A stretch of DNA of 46,067 nucleotides, taken from contig NW_008246073.1 of assembly GCF_000281045.1 (NCBI RefSeq), positions 684,031-730,097 of the forward strand, written 5' to 3'. The notes under the pieces are model-generated. The model was not told the origin of the DNA, ran no database searches, and worked only from the letters and a program-made list of their open reading frames with translations. Both the position numbers and the translations under genes were made by a program. Every line of letters starts with the position of its first letter. The stretch's first letter is position 1. The stretch is from Saprolegnia diclina VS20. Lineage: Eukaryota; Oomycota; Saprolegniomycetes; Saprolegniales; Saprolegniaceae. Below are positions 32,316-41,900 of the stretch, piece by piece.

Positions 32316-33359
32316 TCAACTGGACTGATTCGACGACGACTCGGCAGTGTGTTCAGCGAGCACGGCGGCGACATCGTCGTCCTGGAGCGCCAGCGCGAGG
32401 TCCAGTGCGGTCTCGCCTTCGTTGCCAAGAATGCCAGCGTCGAGGCCGTTGGCCAAGAGAAGGGCCACGAGGTCCGGGTTCGAGCACCCAAACGCGGCCG
32501 TGTAGCCTTGCTCGTTCACCGCGTTGATGTGGAGGCCGTCCTTGGCGAGGAGCTTCGAGACGAGCTCGACATTGTCGTAGCACACGGCGATGTGCAGCGC
32601 CGTGTCGCCCGTCTCGGGCACGTGCGCGTTAATGTCGAGGGCCTCGTGCGTGAGCAGGAAGGTCGCAATGTCGTCCTTGCCATGGCATGCGAACGTCAGC
32701 GGCGTGTGCTGTTCGACGTCGGCGTCTTCGTCGTCGACGTTCTTGTACGCAAACGTCGCGTTGATCGTCTCCGGCGTCACGAGCAACTGGACAACGTCGA
32801 CGTGGCACGCGTCGATCGCGCGGGCGAGAGCATGCATGCCATCGGTCTGGTGGTGCTGGCGCACGTTGCGATCGGCGCCGGCGGCCAGGAGCGCGTTCAC
32901 GAAGCTCAGCGACCCGCAGTTGGCCGCTTGCATGAGCAGCGTCCAGCCAAGGTCGTCCATCGCGTCCACTTGGTCCGGGCATTGGGCGACAAGGGCGAGT
33001 GCGAGCTTCTCAAAGCCGGCGAGGATCTCTTGCGCTTCGACGTCCATCTCCTTCATTTCGGCCGCGTGGTCCTCGAGGTCCTCATTGTCCTCGGCCGATT
33101 CAAGGTACGTTGTGAGTGACTCCATGACGCACTGGAACTCTTGCTGCCATTTGTGCAACCAGTTCATGAGGGCAACCAAGCTCTCGGCCGGCGATGCGGG
33201 CGCCAAGGCCGTGCGCAGCTGGTCCAAGTCGCCCGACTTGACGACCTCCAGGAGCAGCGCGCCAAGGCCATCGTCTTCGGCATCACCTTGGGCACCTGCA
33301 GCCATGAGGTGCTCGACAAGCACGTCCGACGGCTTGAGTTCCTCCGCGCCCTTGGCCAT
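32316..33359 (-). CDS. Ankyrin repeat protein
   Basis: A single exon of 347 residues from the ATG at 33359 (MAKGAEELKPSDVLVEHLM); the frame upstream reaches only a GTG. Residues 1-130 are helical and acidic, with a Glu/Asp-rich stretch (YLESAEDNEDLEDHAAEM). From about residue 135 there are five to six ankyrin repeats: LGWTLLMQAANCGSLSFVNALLAAGAD, shortened here, then HALARAIDACHVDVVQLLV, TPLTFACHGKDDIATFLL, TALHIAVCYDNVELVSKLLA, GYTAAFGCSNPDLVALLLANG and ETALDLALALQDDDVAAVL. It is a cytosolic protein-interaction module with no catalytic domain. Partners cannot be read from sequence. Confidence 0.87.
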   Translation of the reverse strand: MAKGAEELKPSDVLVEHLMAAGAQGDAEDDGLGALLLEVVKSGDLDQLRTALAPASPAESLVALMNWLHKWQQEFQCVMESLTTYLESAEDNEDLEDHAAEMKEMDVEAQEILAGFEKLALALVAQCPDQVDAMDDLGWTLLMQAANCGSLSFVNALLAAGADRNVRQHHQTDGMHALARAIDACHVDVVQLLVTPETINATFAYKNVDDEDADVEQHTPLTFACHGKDDIATFLLTHEALDINAHVPETGDTALHIAVCYDNVELVSKLLAKDGLHINAVNEQGYTAAFGCSNPDLVALLLANGLDAGILGNEGETALDLALALQDDDVAAVLAEHTAESSSNQSS

Positions 33360-33906
33360 CGTGTCAACAATGGCTGTGCGACGGCCAATCACGGCGCAGT
33401 CCTCCGGATAACAACAGACTAAAAACACCCTGTTTCTCGTCCTCCACCATGCACTTCAACCTTGCCCACGCACGCAATAATGCGCTTCAACAGCGCGCAC
33501 GTGAGCTAGCATTCCACGCTATAGCCTAAATCATCGTCGAATGGATCTCGTGGTAGCACGAGTTGTCGAGAAGCGCATCGATTTCCTCCGCGACGTGGAG
33601 GTCCTGCGACAACGCGCCTGCAAAACTGCGATCGAGAGGGCATGTAACACACAACATTACCTGTTCAGCACCACAGCTCGCACATCGTGGTACGAGAAGA
33701 GTCATCTTGACTCGATCCCACATAGGCGTTGCTCTCGTGGGCGATGTGCGCCAGAGCCAAAGACGCCGATCTAAAGTTGCGTGTTCGTAGACTTGATTGA
33801 TACGGCGTGTGATTGGCGGATTGGGACGAGCGACCGGGCGTGTATCCGGATTTGGATTTTTATTTGCGCTTTATTTTTTTGCATTTTTTTGTATTTTATT
33901 GCGACC
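33360..33906. other. Divergent intergenic region with T-rich stretch before TAF12
   Basis: About 550 bp separating the ankyrin gene (-) from TAF12 (+), so both promoters lie here. The last 40 bp before the TAF12 ATG is a striking pyrimidine/T-rich run broken by single G and A bases (33868..33900), unlike the GC-rich surroundings. An ATTGG (inverted CCAAT) core occurs near 33815. No coding sequence. Confidence 0.45.
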
Positions 33907-34293
33907 ATGTCCCGCAAGGTCCACAACGCGGTGGCCCATGCGCTCAACCCGAACGAGTCGCTGCAGAAGATCCTCGCTGAGGTCGAGCCGCGCTTCGTGC
34001 TGCAGCCGGGCGTCGAGGAGCTGCTGCTGGACATGGCCTCGGACTTTGTCGCGAGCGTGACCGAGGCCAGCGGCCGCCTCGCCAAGCACCGCCGGTCCAC
34101 GCACGTCGAGGGCAAGGACGTCCAGCTCGTGCTCGACAAGAACTATGGCATCTCGGTCGCGGCCAAGAAGAAGCTCCACGTGCTGTCGCAGAAGGCCAAG
34201 CCGGCCAAGACGTCGGTGCACACGCACCGCATTGCGATGAAGCGCAAGGTCCTCGCTGCGCTCCAGACGCAGCGCAAGAAGGCCAAGCACTAA
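33907..34293 (+). CDS. TAF12: TFIID/SAGA subunit TAF12 (histone fold)
   Basis: A single exon of 128 residues from the ATG at 33907. Residues 16-85 form a histone fold of the H2B type: LQKILAEVEPRFVLQPGVEE, LLLDMASDFVASVTEASGRL, AKHRRSTHVEGKDVQLVLDK. This lines up helix by helix with human and yeast TAF12 (VEEMLLQIADDFIESV ... LARHRKS..LEVKDVQLHLE). TAF12 pairs with TAF4 in TFIID and with Ada1/TADA1 in SAGA, in the nucleus. The protein is little more than the fold plus a basic tail (KKKLHVLSQKAKPAKT ... RKKAKH), much shorter than animal or yeast TAF12. It ends 84 bp from the stop of the convergent transposase-derived gene. Confidence 0.9.
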   Translation: MSRKVHNAVAHALNPNESLQKILAEVEPRFVLQPGVEELLLDMASDFVASVTEASGRLAKHRRSTHVEGKDVQLVLDKNYGISVAAKKKLHVLSQKAKPAKTSVHTHRIAMKRKVLAALQTQRKKAKH

Positions 34294-34377
34294 TCCATCA
34301 TGCATCTCCTCCTCTCCTTCATCCTCGTCTCGCATCCCGTTGCCGACCTCCGCACTTTGAAACACACAAACACGATT

Positions 34378-36633
34378 TTAGATTAGGTGGGCCGTATTGA
34401 GCTGGTGCATGTGATGCATGTAGTCGGCGTTCACTTGCTGAAGCGTCTGCTGCGCATGATGCGGGCCCGGGTGGTACACGACCTCCATGCCATGGTGGTG
34501 GTTTGGCATGCCGAGCGTGCCCATGGCCATGGCCGACATCATTTCTTGGTCGTCGTCCAAGCACGACGCGATCGCCGCCGTCTCGTTGCTCGGGCTCTTC
34601 TTCTTCCGGGGTTTCTTAACCGCTTTGGTTTTCACCTCGGCCAGCACGGGCAGCAGCGTCTCGTCCTTTGCAAGGTCGTTCTCGAGCGGGATCTCAATCC
34701 GCATCTTGTGGAACACCATGGCGTACGTACTCGCCTTGTAGATCGGGTCGAACGCGTTGACGACGAGGCCCTCGCGGCCAAAGTGGCGCGCGGCCGCGAT
34801 AAAGTGCCGGCACGGAATGCCCACTTGGAGCATGAGCCCGCACGAGCACGAGAGGTCCGAGAGGTGCACGCGGTGCGTCACTTTGGGGCGCGACCCCGTC
34901 TTCCACACGAACGCCAACGTCTCGTCGCACGGCCGCGTCGTGAAGCCAAGGGCTTCGTGCATCTCGCACGCATACAGCTCTTGCGCGCCGGGCGTCAAGA
35001 CTGCGTTCTCGGTCGCGAGCTTGGCGGCGGTCTGGCTCTTTTGGAAGACGTTGTCCATGAGGCGCGCGAGGTAGCTGTAGAGGATATCGAACGGCGCCTC
35101 GTCGACGCTTTCGCTGCTTGGACCGTGGAGCTCCGAGTTGAACGACGTGGTCGACCACTGGTAGAGTTTTGTGTGGCGGTTTGCGTGCATCGCCCAATGC
35201 AGCGGGTTCTGGCTCCGCAAGAAGAGTGCAGCCGCGGGGTTGACGCTCTCGAGCTGCGAGAGCGCGGCCTGGAAACCTTGCTCGGTCTCTTGCCGATGCA
35301 AATCCCAAATCAGGAGCTCGACGGCGCCGAGCTTGGCGATGTGCTTGTCGTTGCCCATGCACTCGAAGAGGCTGCTCATGCAGTACTGGACCTTGGCGCC
35401 CGTCGCTTCGATCGCGTCGGCAATCCCTGCGTGTGTGATGGGCACAAAGATCGGCAAGTGCGCCAGCGAAATGCCTTGCTGAATCCGCTGCAGAAACCAC
35501 GATGCGTGCTCGAGAGTCGGCGCCGGGACAAGCCCGACCGCGAGCACGTGCGACTGGAGGTTCCCGTCGCGGCCAAGCAAAAGCAGCATCGCGCCGCTGT
35601 ACTCGGGCCGACAGAAGGGCACGACGTCGATCCCGAGGATGCGCTGGAGCGCCGGCATGGCCTGCAGCGACGCGTGCGGCATGACAAACGCGCGGACAAA
35701 GTGGTGGTCACCGTCGCGGTCGTAGTCGGCGATCGAGCCCGGGTTCTTGGCGACAAACATGGTCAAGAGCGAGGGCAGGAACTTGTACGACTCGACCACA
35801 TCGTCTTTCGAGTGCACGACGATCATCTGCTTGGCGCGGTACGCTAGCCGCAGCGGGATCTTGATGCCATCTTCGGTCGACGAGAGGAACTCGTCGGTGA
35901 GGAGTTTCCCGTGCTGCTTGCCGTGGGTCACGACGGCTTGGCGGAACGACGCCATCTCGGCGAGCTGCCGCGCCGACGGCTGCGCGACGCCCGTGCACGC
36001 CGGCGCGTGCGTGAGGTTCATGGACGAGATCTTCCAGCTCTCGGTCTTGGGCGCTTTGAGGAGGCGCACGTACCAGTCGCAGGCCTCGGACGAGCAGACG
36101 TACTTTTTGTTGCGCCCGCCGCTGGTCTTCTTGTCCATGCGCGCCCGCTTCTTTTGCACAAAGAACGCATAGTCGTTCACGGACCGCGACGCGTCCTTTG
36201 CGCTAAACCAGCGCATCTCGTGCGTAAGCGCAAACGTCGGGCGGCCGCCGAGCGCGTCGGCGTGCGCAATCATGGGCGTCGTCGCGCCGGGCAACGACGG
36301 CTTCTTGGGCGCAAAGCTCGGCGTCATCATGGGCACAAACGGCGCCGGCGGCGCGACCGCGTCGACGTCGATCGCTTTCTTCTGGCGGGTCAGATCGCAG
36401 CTCGACGAGTGCAGCGGGTCGAGAACGACAAACTTCCAGGCGTCGCCGTGCGGCAGAATGTCCATCTTCCAGTTGCAGAAGCGCGCGCGCTGGCGGCAGA
36501 CGAGGCGCTTCGCATGCGCCTGCTTGAAGGTCCGGTCGACCATGACCTCGGTCGATGGGAACTTGGCCGACGCATACTCCTTGGCGGCCTTGGTCGCCGC
36601 GGCGAGGCTTGGATAAGTCCGGTCAGCATCCAT
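34378..36633 (-). CDS. Domesticated Mutator-like (MULE/FAR1-type) transposase with SWIM zinc finger
   Basis: A single exon of 751 residues from the ATG at 36633; the frame upstream starts only at TTG. Two tandem MuDR/WRKY-GCM-like zinc modules lie at about 40-95 (LVCRQRARFCNWKM ... LHSSSC) and 180-225 (YVCSSEACDWYVR ... THAPAC). A MULE transposase-like core follows (about 325-460: GIDVVPFCRPEYSGAMLLLLG; LEHASWFLQRIQQG; AKVQYCMSSLFECM), then a SWIM finger near 595 (CSCGLMLQVGIPCRHF, the CxC..CxH pattern). The C-terminal 110 residues are basic then His/Met-rich. Where active MULEs have an SDRQ-type second acidic residue, this protein has PITHAG, so that catalytic Asp seems missing. The intact long frame, absent terminal repeats and host-like base use point to a host gene, perhaps a DNA-binding regulator like plant FAR1/FHY3. 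Confidence 0.8.
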   Translation of the reverse strand: MDADRTYPSLAAATKAAKEYASAKFPSTEVMVDRTFKQAHAKRLVCRQRARFCNWKMDILPHGDAWKFVVLDPLHSSSCDLTRQKKAIDVDAVAPPAPFVPMMTPSFAPKKPSLPGATTPMIAHADALGGRPTFALTHEMRWFSAKDASRSVNDYAFFVQKKRARMDKKTSGGRNKKYVCSSEACDWYVRLLKAPKTESWKISSMNLTHAPACTGVAQPSARQLAEMASFRQAVVTHGKQHGKLLTDEFLSSTEDGIKIPLRLAYRAKQMIVVHSKDDVVESYKFLPSLLTMFVAKNPGSIADYDRDGDHHFVRAFVMPHASLQAMPALQRILGIDVVPFCRPEYSGAMLLLLGRDGNLQSHVLAVGLVPAPTLEHASWFLQRIQQGISLAHLPIFVPITHAGIADAIEATGAKVQYCMSSLFECMGNDKHIAKLGAVELLIWDLHRQETEQGFQAALSQLESVNPAAALFLRSQNPLHWAMHANRHTKLYQWSTTSFNSELHGPSSESVDEAPFDILYSYLARLMDNVFQKSQTAAKLATENAVLTPGAQELYACEMHEALGFTTRPCDETLAFVWKTGSRPKVTHRVHLSDLSCSCGLMLQVGIPCRHFIAAARHFGREGLVVNAFDPIYKASTYAMVFHKMRIEIPLENDLAKDETLLPVLAEVKTKAVKKPRKKKSPSNETAAIASCLDDDQEMMSAMAMGTLGMPNHHHGMEVVYHPGPHHAQQTLQQVNADYMHHMHQLNTAHLI

Positions 36634-36952
36634 GCAGAACCCCCTCTTTTGACGCAAACCCACGAGTGAATGGAAGTCGGGCCCCCTTTTTGAACAAATT
36701 GGCCACCTCTTCAACTTATAAATATCAACTGTTAGAGGTTGACGCAGATGGCGATCTTCAACCGGCGCCGATGGCAGGCGGCGCGTTGCTCGGGCCAAGC
36801 GCCGACCCTTGCGTCGAAGACCAGCATGACCTTCGATAGCCCTTATCAGTTAATACATTCGAGTGCACACTATGAGAATACTCCAGAGATGGTCGATCGA
36901 CGCGTGGTCCAGTTGTGGGACCGTTTTCGATATTTCGAAAAGGTCATCGTTC
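36634..36952. promoter_or_regulatory. Shared divergent promoter of the transposase-derived gene and the amino acid transporter
   Basis: A 319 bp gap between outward-facing ATGs. A TATAAATA word sits at 36717..36724, 84 bp from the minus-strand ATG and about 230 bp from the plus-strand ATG, flanked by TCAACT words on both sides. Oomycete promoters rarely use TATA boxes, so this is only a candidate. An in-frame upstream ATG at 36872 could extend the transporter. Confidence 0.4.
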
Positions 36953-38709
36953 ATGCCAACCAAGCAGCGACCGTTGTCCGCAGGCGGCAGTCGCCCTAGC
37001 AGCACGCGCAGCCACGGCTCGCCGCGCGAGCGCCGCCTCTCGTCCGTCGCTTATGCGTCGGCGTGGCCCACGACGTTTCACGAAGGTGTCACCGTCCGGT
37101 ACATTCATGCATCCTTCTGCAGCTGGCTCGACTCCTCGACTTGACATAGCGCATACTCGCCCGACTTTCGCGCACTCCTTCGCCGATCGCCGCAGCTTCC
37201 CAATGAATCGTCGCCGCTGCTCCTTACGCCACGGGACGTTGGCGACTGCAGTAGCTTTTGGGGTGCGACGCTCAACGTCATCAACGTGCTCATGGGCGTC
37301 GGCGTGCTCTCGCTACCCTACTCGATGCGCGTCGCGGGGCTCACGCTCGGCCTTGGTCTTTTACTTGGCATGGGCATTATTGCCAATCTGACGGGCCACC
37401 TCCTCGGCGCGTGCTTGGCGTCGGACGCACGCCTTCGTGTACATACTAACTATCATCTCGCCAGTACGCCCGACCATGATGGCGTATGGACTAGTCGTAC
37501 CCGGACATTGTCAACGCTGCGTTTGGTCTATGGGGCCGTCGCGTCGTGTCGATGATCTGCTTTGTCGAGCTCTTCATTGCGTGCACCATGTTTCTCATTC
37601 TCGGTCACTCGTCTTGCGATCTTCTTTGGCAACTAACGTTATGCGTAGTCACCGACAGCCTGCACATGCTCTTTCCGGCCATGGCGCCGTCGGCGCTCTT
37701 GGTGATCGTCTGTGCATGCATTTTGCCGTCGACGTGGCTGCTCAACTTGGCCGTCCTCTCGACCGCAAGCCTCCTCGGCGTGCTCTCGTCGCTTGCGCTC
37801 CTCCTCCTTCTGCTCAACGTCGGCCTCACGACGCCTCCTGGCGAGCTCGGCAGTATCTACCGCGACGCGCCAACGCGCTGGGTTGCCGACGACGACGCGT
37901 GGGCGCTGAGCATTGGGCTCACCCTCGTAGGACTTGAGATTTCGATGCAATTCGCATCATGATGTAGGTCGGGTTTGCTGGCCACGCCGTCTTTCCGTCC
38001 ATTTACTCGACGATGGACGACCCAGCGCAGTACAGCAGCGTTCTCAACGTCGCGTACACTGTGATTGGCGCCGTCTACGCAGCTGTCGCCGTTGCGGGCT
38101 ACGTCATGTACGGCGATGCCACCGAGAAAGAGGTTGAGCGCTCTGTGTCACTGACATAAGTCTCGAAGACGACCGTAGATTACGCTGAGTCTCTTGACGC
38201 ACAACCCGGGCGGCGCGGCGAACGCCGTCATGTGGATGATCGCGCTGAACCCGTGCACCAAGTTTGCCATGTACCTTGCTTGCTGCAAACGAGTGAACAA
38301 AGTACTATGGAGTTGTAGCGTACTGCACCCTATCGCACTCTCGCTCGAAGAGCTTCTCGCGCCGTTAACGCACGCGGTGTCGCCACGAACGCGGTATCTC
38401 CAGCGCTGCAGTGTTCGCACGGCGTTGGCGCTCTGCATCGCCATTACCGCGCTCCTGGTCCCCAACTTTGTCCAGATGACGTCGCTTCTAGGTATATCAA
38501 CTACACGTTAGTCGCTCGCTATCGCAATGCTAGGGGCGGTGTTTGCGATGGCCGTCGTCGTCGTCATTCCGTGCGCTTGCTACCTCAAGCTCTTTTACAG
38601 CATGCTGCACTGGAGCTCGGTGCTGGGTCTTCTGAGCCTCGTCGCGATCAGCTGTGCACTCGGATTCGTCGGCGCCTTGGCCGCTGGACGGCACCCGTCG
38701 ACGAGCTAA
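36953..38709 (+). CDS. Amino acid/auxin permease family transporter (AAAP, vacuolar AVT1-like)
   Basis: Eight exons (36953..37098, 37150..37438, 37495..37603, 37649..37926, 37968..38132, 38179..38270, 38319..38491, 38534..38709) close in frame to 475 residues; introns are 41-56 bp, and one contains a CTAAC branch-like word. The N-terminal 90 residues are hydrophilic, Ser/Arg-rich. Helix 1 carries the family signature SSFWGATLNVINVLMGVGVLSLPYS, shortened here, followed by GHLLGACLAS, YPDIVNAAFG, LVGFAGHAVFPSIYSTMDDP (the conserved helix 6-7 GHAVFPSIY turn), NPCTKFAIVLHPIALSLEE and GAVFAMAVVVVIPCACYLK. This matches AVT1-type vacuolar transporters, which move neutral amino acids by proton coupling. 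Eleven helices are expected. Start choice between 36953 and 36872 is open. Confidence 0.9.
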
Positions 38710-38987
38710 GCGAACCTTCCGCTACCTCGACTACGGTGTTGACAGCGCCAAAGACAAACCCATTTTCTGGCCTCTGGCTGGAGCCAACCAAAGAGCGAAG
38801 CTGTTCCCTTCTCATAAGCGCATCTAGTAGTTGATATCTGGAGGATGTTGAGTTGATACCGAGGGGTATCGTAGTGGCACTGGGTCACGTTGCTGGTTGA
38901 TCGACATGGGATGAATCCGGAATTCACAACTGAGAATTTACGCTGACAGCACTGGACGCGATAGCTTTTTACATCGGATTCTATAAC
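38710..38987. other. Intergenic region between convergent transporter and DENN genes
   Basis: A 278 bp convergent gap holding both 3' ends. No gene, repeat or clear signal seen. Confidence 0.4.
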
Positions 38988-41900
38988 CTAACTCTCCATG
39001 CTCACATTCCAAATACGCACCGTGCCGTCCCAGGACGACGACACGAGGTTGGGGCCGACGCTGTCGCGCACGCCGAGGCCCGTGATGCCCGAGACGTGGC
39101 CTTCGAGCACTTGGTTGCACGCGCCCGTGTGCGTGTTCCACACTCGAAGCGACCCGTCTTCGCTGCCGGAAATGACTTTGGTAAAGTCGCGCTGAAGCAC
39201 CGTGACGCGCCCCGTGTGCCCCGAGAGCTCGAGCCGCGCGCCCCGGCCCGTTGCGCGGAGATCCCACACCTTGACTGTGCCGTCGGCCGACCCCGAGCAA
39301 ATGGTCGGATCGGCGGGTCCCCCGAGCGCGATGCAGGTCACGGGCGCGCTGTGCCCCAAGAGCACGTGCGTGCAGCTCTGGCCAGATCGGAAGCGGACGT
39401 CCCAGACCTTGAGCGTCCGGTCGTTCGCGGCGCTCACGAGCCTATCGCCGGCCAATTGAAGGTCCGTGAGGCCGCCGCGGTGCGCGGCAAAGTGCGCCTT
39501 CTTGCGACCCGCGGCCGCGTCCCACACGTCCACGTCGCCGCTTGCGTCGCCAGAGACGAGCGTCGTCGAGCCGGTAAGAAACTTGAGACACGCAATGGGC
39601 GCCGAGTGCGACAGATGCGCGCTCGATGCGTCCTTGCTGGAGTCCCAAATGCGAATCGACTTGTCCAAGGCGCCGGACGCGAGGCAATAGCGCGACGTCC
39701 CGAGCTGCCGTCCAACGTCGAGCGCTGCAATTGGCATCGTATGGCCCTTGAGCGTCTTTGGCCGGTACTCGTCAAACGGACTCGGGGTTGCAATCAACGC
39801 GTCGGTCGTCGGCGACAGAAAGCGAAAGAGCGACGGCTTGCGAGACAATGACGACGACGGCGACGACGTGTGCAGATCCCACACACGCAAGGTGCCGTCC
39901 AGCGAGCCCGAGATGACCATATCGCCTCGGACTTGGACGTTTGTGAGCGCTCCGACATGCCCTTGCAAGCGCGTGTTCGTGGCGGCCGAGTGCACGGCGA
40001 CCGTCGAATCCAAGCATCCGGCCGCGATACGATCGCGGTACACACTGAGGCAGAGCACAGGACTCTGCGTCTGGAGCAATATCGTGTTTGGGTCGTTCTC
40101 GTTTTCGTCGTTCGACTCGGGCGGCAGCGACGACTTGGACGACGACGCGAGTGTTGTTGTGGAAATCCGCCGACGAATGACGCTGTCGAGCTCGTAGTTG
40201 GCGTCCGTCGAGGACGGCGCGAGCGCCCACGACGCATGGGCCGTCGATGACGCGACGCTGTCACTCGAGAGCACGATCGCGCGGTGGAGGTTCTCGACCA
40301 GCTGCGACAATGTGTCTTGGACTTCTTTGCCGCGGTTGTACGTCGAGCACATGCCAGCGACGAAGAGTTGAACCTTCCCGAGCGCATTGTCCAAGTTGAG
40401 CATGTCGTAGACCAGCGAGCCCATCTGCGAGAAGAACATGTCGTCCGAAATGTCGGCCGTCGCGTCCGTGTGGGGCTCGATGGTCTCCGACTTGAGCGCA
40501 GCTTCAATGTCGCGACTAGACCCAGGTGCAAATCAACTTGTAGCAAGTTGAAAATGCAAAATATACCTCAAGGCGTGGTGCCACATGTCCAAGGACCGAC
40601 AAATCGGCTGCGCTTTGAGGGATTTCTGGAGGTACTCGCGCGGTGCTGCTTGTGCCATGAGACAAAATTCCCACTGACTGACGAGAACGTACCGCCAAAG
40701 CCAGGCACGCGCGGCGGCTTGGACGCCACTCCATCGTCGACGAGCCGATAAAACTGTGCCGAGACTTGAAGAAGACCCCTTGCGTTGGTGTAGTCTTCGT
40801 GGATTTCGCAATCTTGGAGGACCTGGGTGGCCAGCGTCACGAGGAGCTTGAAGCCGGCGTCGCCGAGGCAGCTACCGGACCCGCGCGGGTTGTACACGCC
40901 GGACGCTTGCTCGGACCGGTGGTGCGGCTGCATCAAAATAAGAACAAAGAGCTCCCGCGCGTACGGCGCTTTGAACGACCGCTGGCATGCCCGGCACTCG
41001 TCGTCCGAGAGCAATTCCGACGAAAAGACCGACACGAGGCACTTGTGGATGCTCTCCTGGACCGTCTCCTCTTCGGACGAGAGCTCGCGCGTCGACGTCG
41101 GGGCGTGCGACGGTGGCGCAAAGTGGGAGAAATGGTCCATGATCTTTGTCCAGTTGGCCTCAAAGAGCGACCGGTCGATGTTGAGTGTATCGGCAATCTT
41201 CTCGTATGTCCAGACATTCGAACTGCTCCGTGGTGTACCCAGCGCAGGCTTGAGCTTGAGCTGCTCGAGAATACTTAAGTCGGAGGCTTGGATGCTGCTG
41301 GTGACGTCGCGCATCGTCCACGTCTCGTTGTCCCGCGGCGGATACAGCGACACGTGCAGCAGCGGTGTCTCGGGCACCGGTGTCGGTGTCGATGACGCCG
41401 GTTCGTCAAGCCATGTGATCTCGTCGGTTTGGCTCAGCGTCAAATAAATAGCGTGGAAAGCGTGGAGCCGGCTACCACTGTGGTTTTCCAAAAACGACTC
41501 GAACGCCTACGCTGCCGTGTTGAGATGGAATCGCCAACCACCAAGTCGAACCTGCGTGCTCAAAAGGCGCGTCACAAACGGTGTGCGCTCGGGTGAGACC
41601 GTCGTCGTCAAGAACCGCCGCTTGTTGAACACTGGGAAGCTCGAGTCGACAAAAAAGAGGCAGTCCCGGTACCTACAAGCATATCATCAGCAACCTCATA
41701 CCTACATAGAGCACAAGAAACCCTTGGATCATCGAGGTGAGGTAGCACGCAAAGCTGAGACGCACTCGGTGCTCGAGGCTCGCATTCCATAGCGGCGCCG
41801 ACACCAAGGGCTTGAGGCGGCGGTACAAGGCCTTTGTGAGCGTCGCCGGCAGCGGCGGCAAACTCGCTTCGTGGCTAATGTTGAGCGTGCCGCGGTCAAC

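Noticed and set aside
34387-35847. 486-codon plus-strand open frame
   Set aside because: Shadow of the transposase-derived gene; Arg/His/Val-rich without motifs.
36634-36798. N-terminal extension of the transposase-derived gene
   Set aside because: The extended frame starts at TTG; the first ATG is at 36633. The same reasoning removed GTG-started extensions of the thiolase, exchanger, ankyrin and S28 genes.
41673-41721. Apparent phase mismatch in the middle of the DENN domain
   Set aside because: A 49 bp intron with a GTTTCT donor joins SMIQG to YRDC in frame and gives a normal dDENN sequence.
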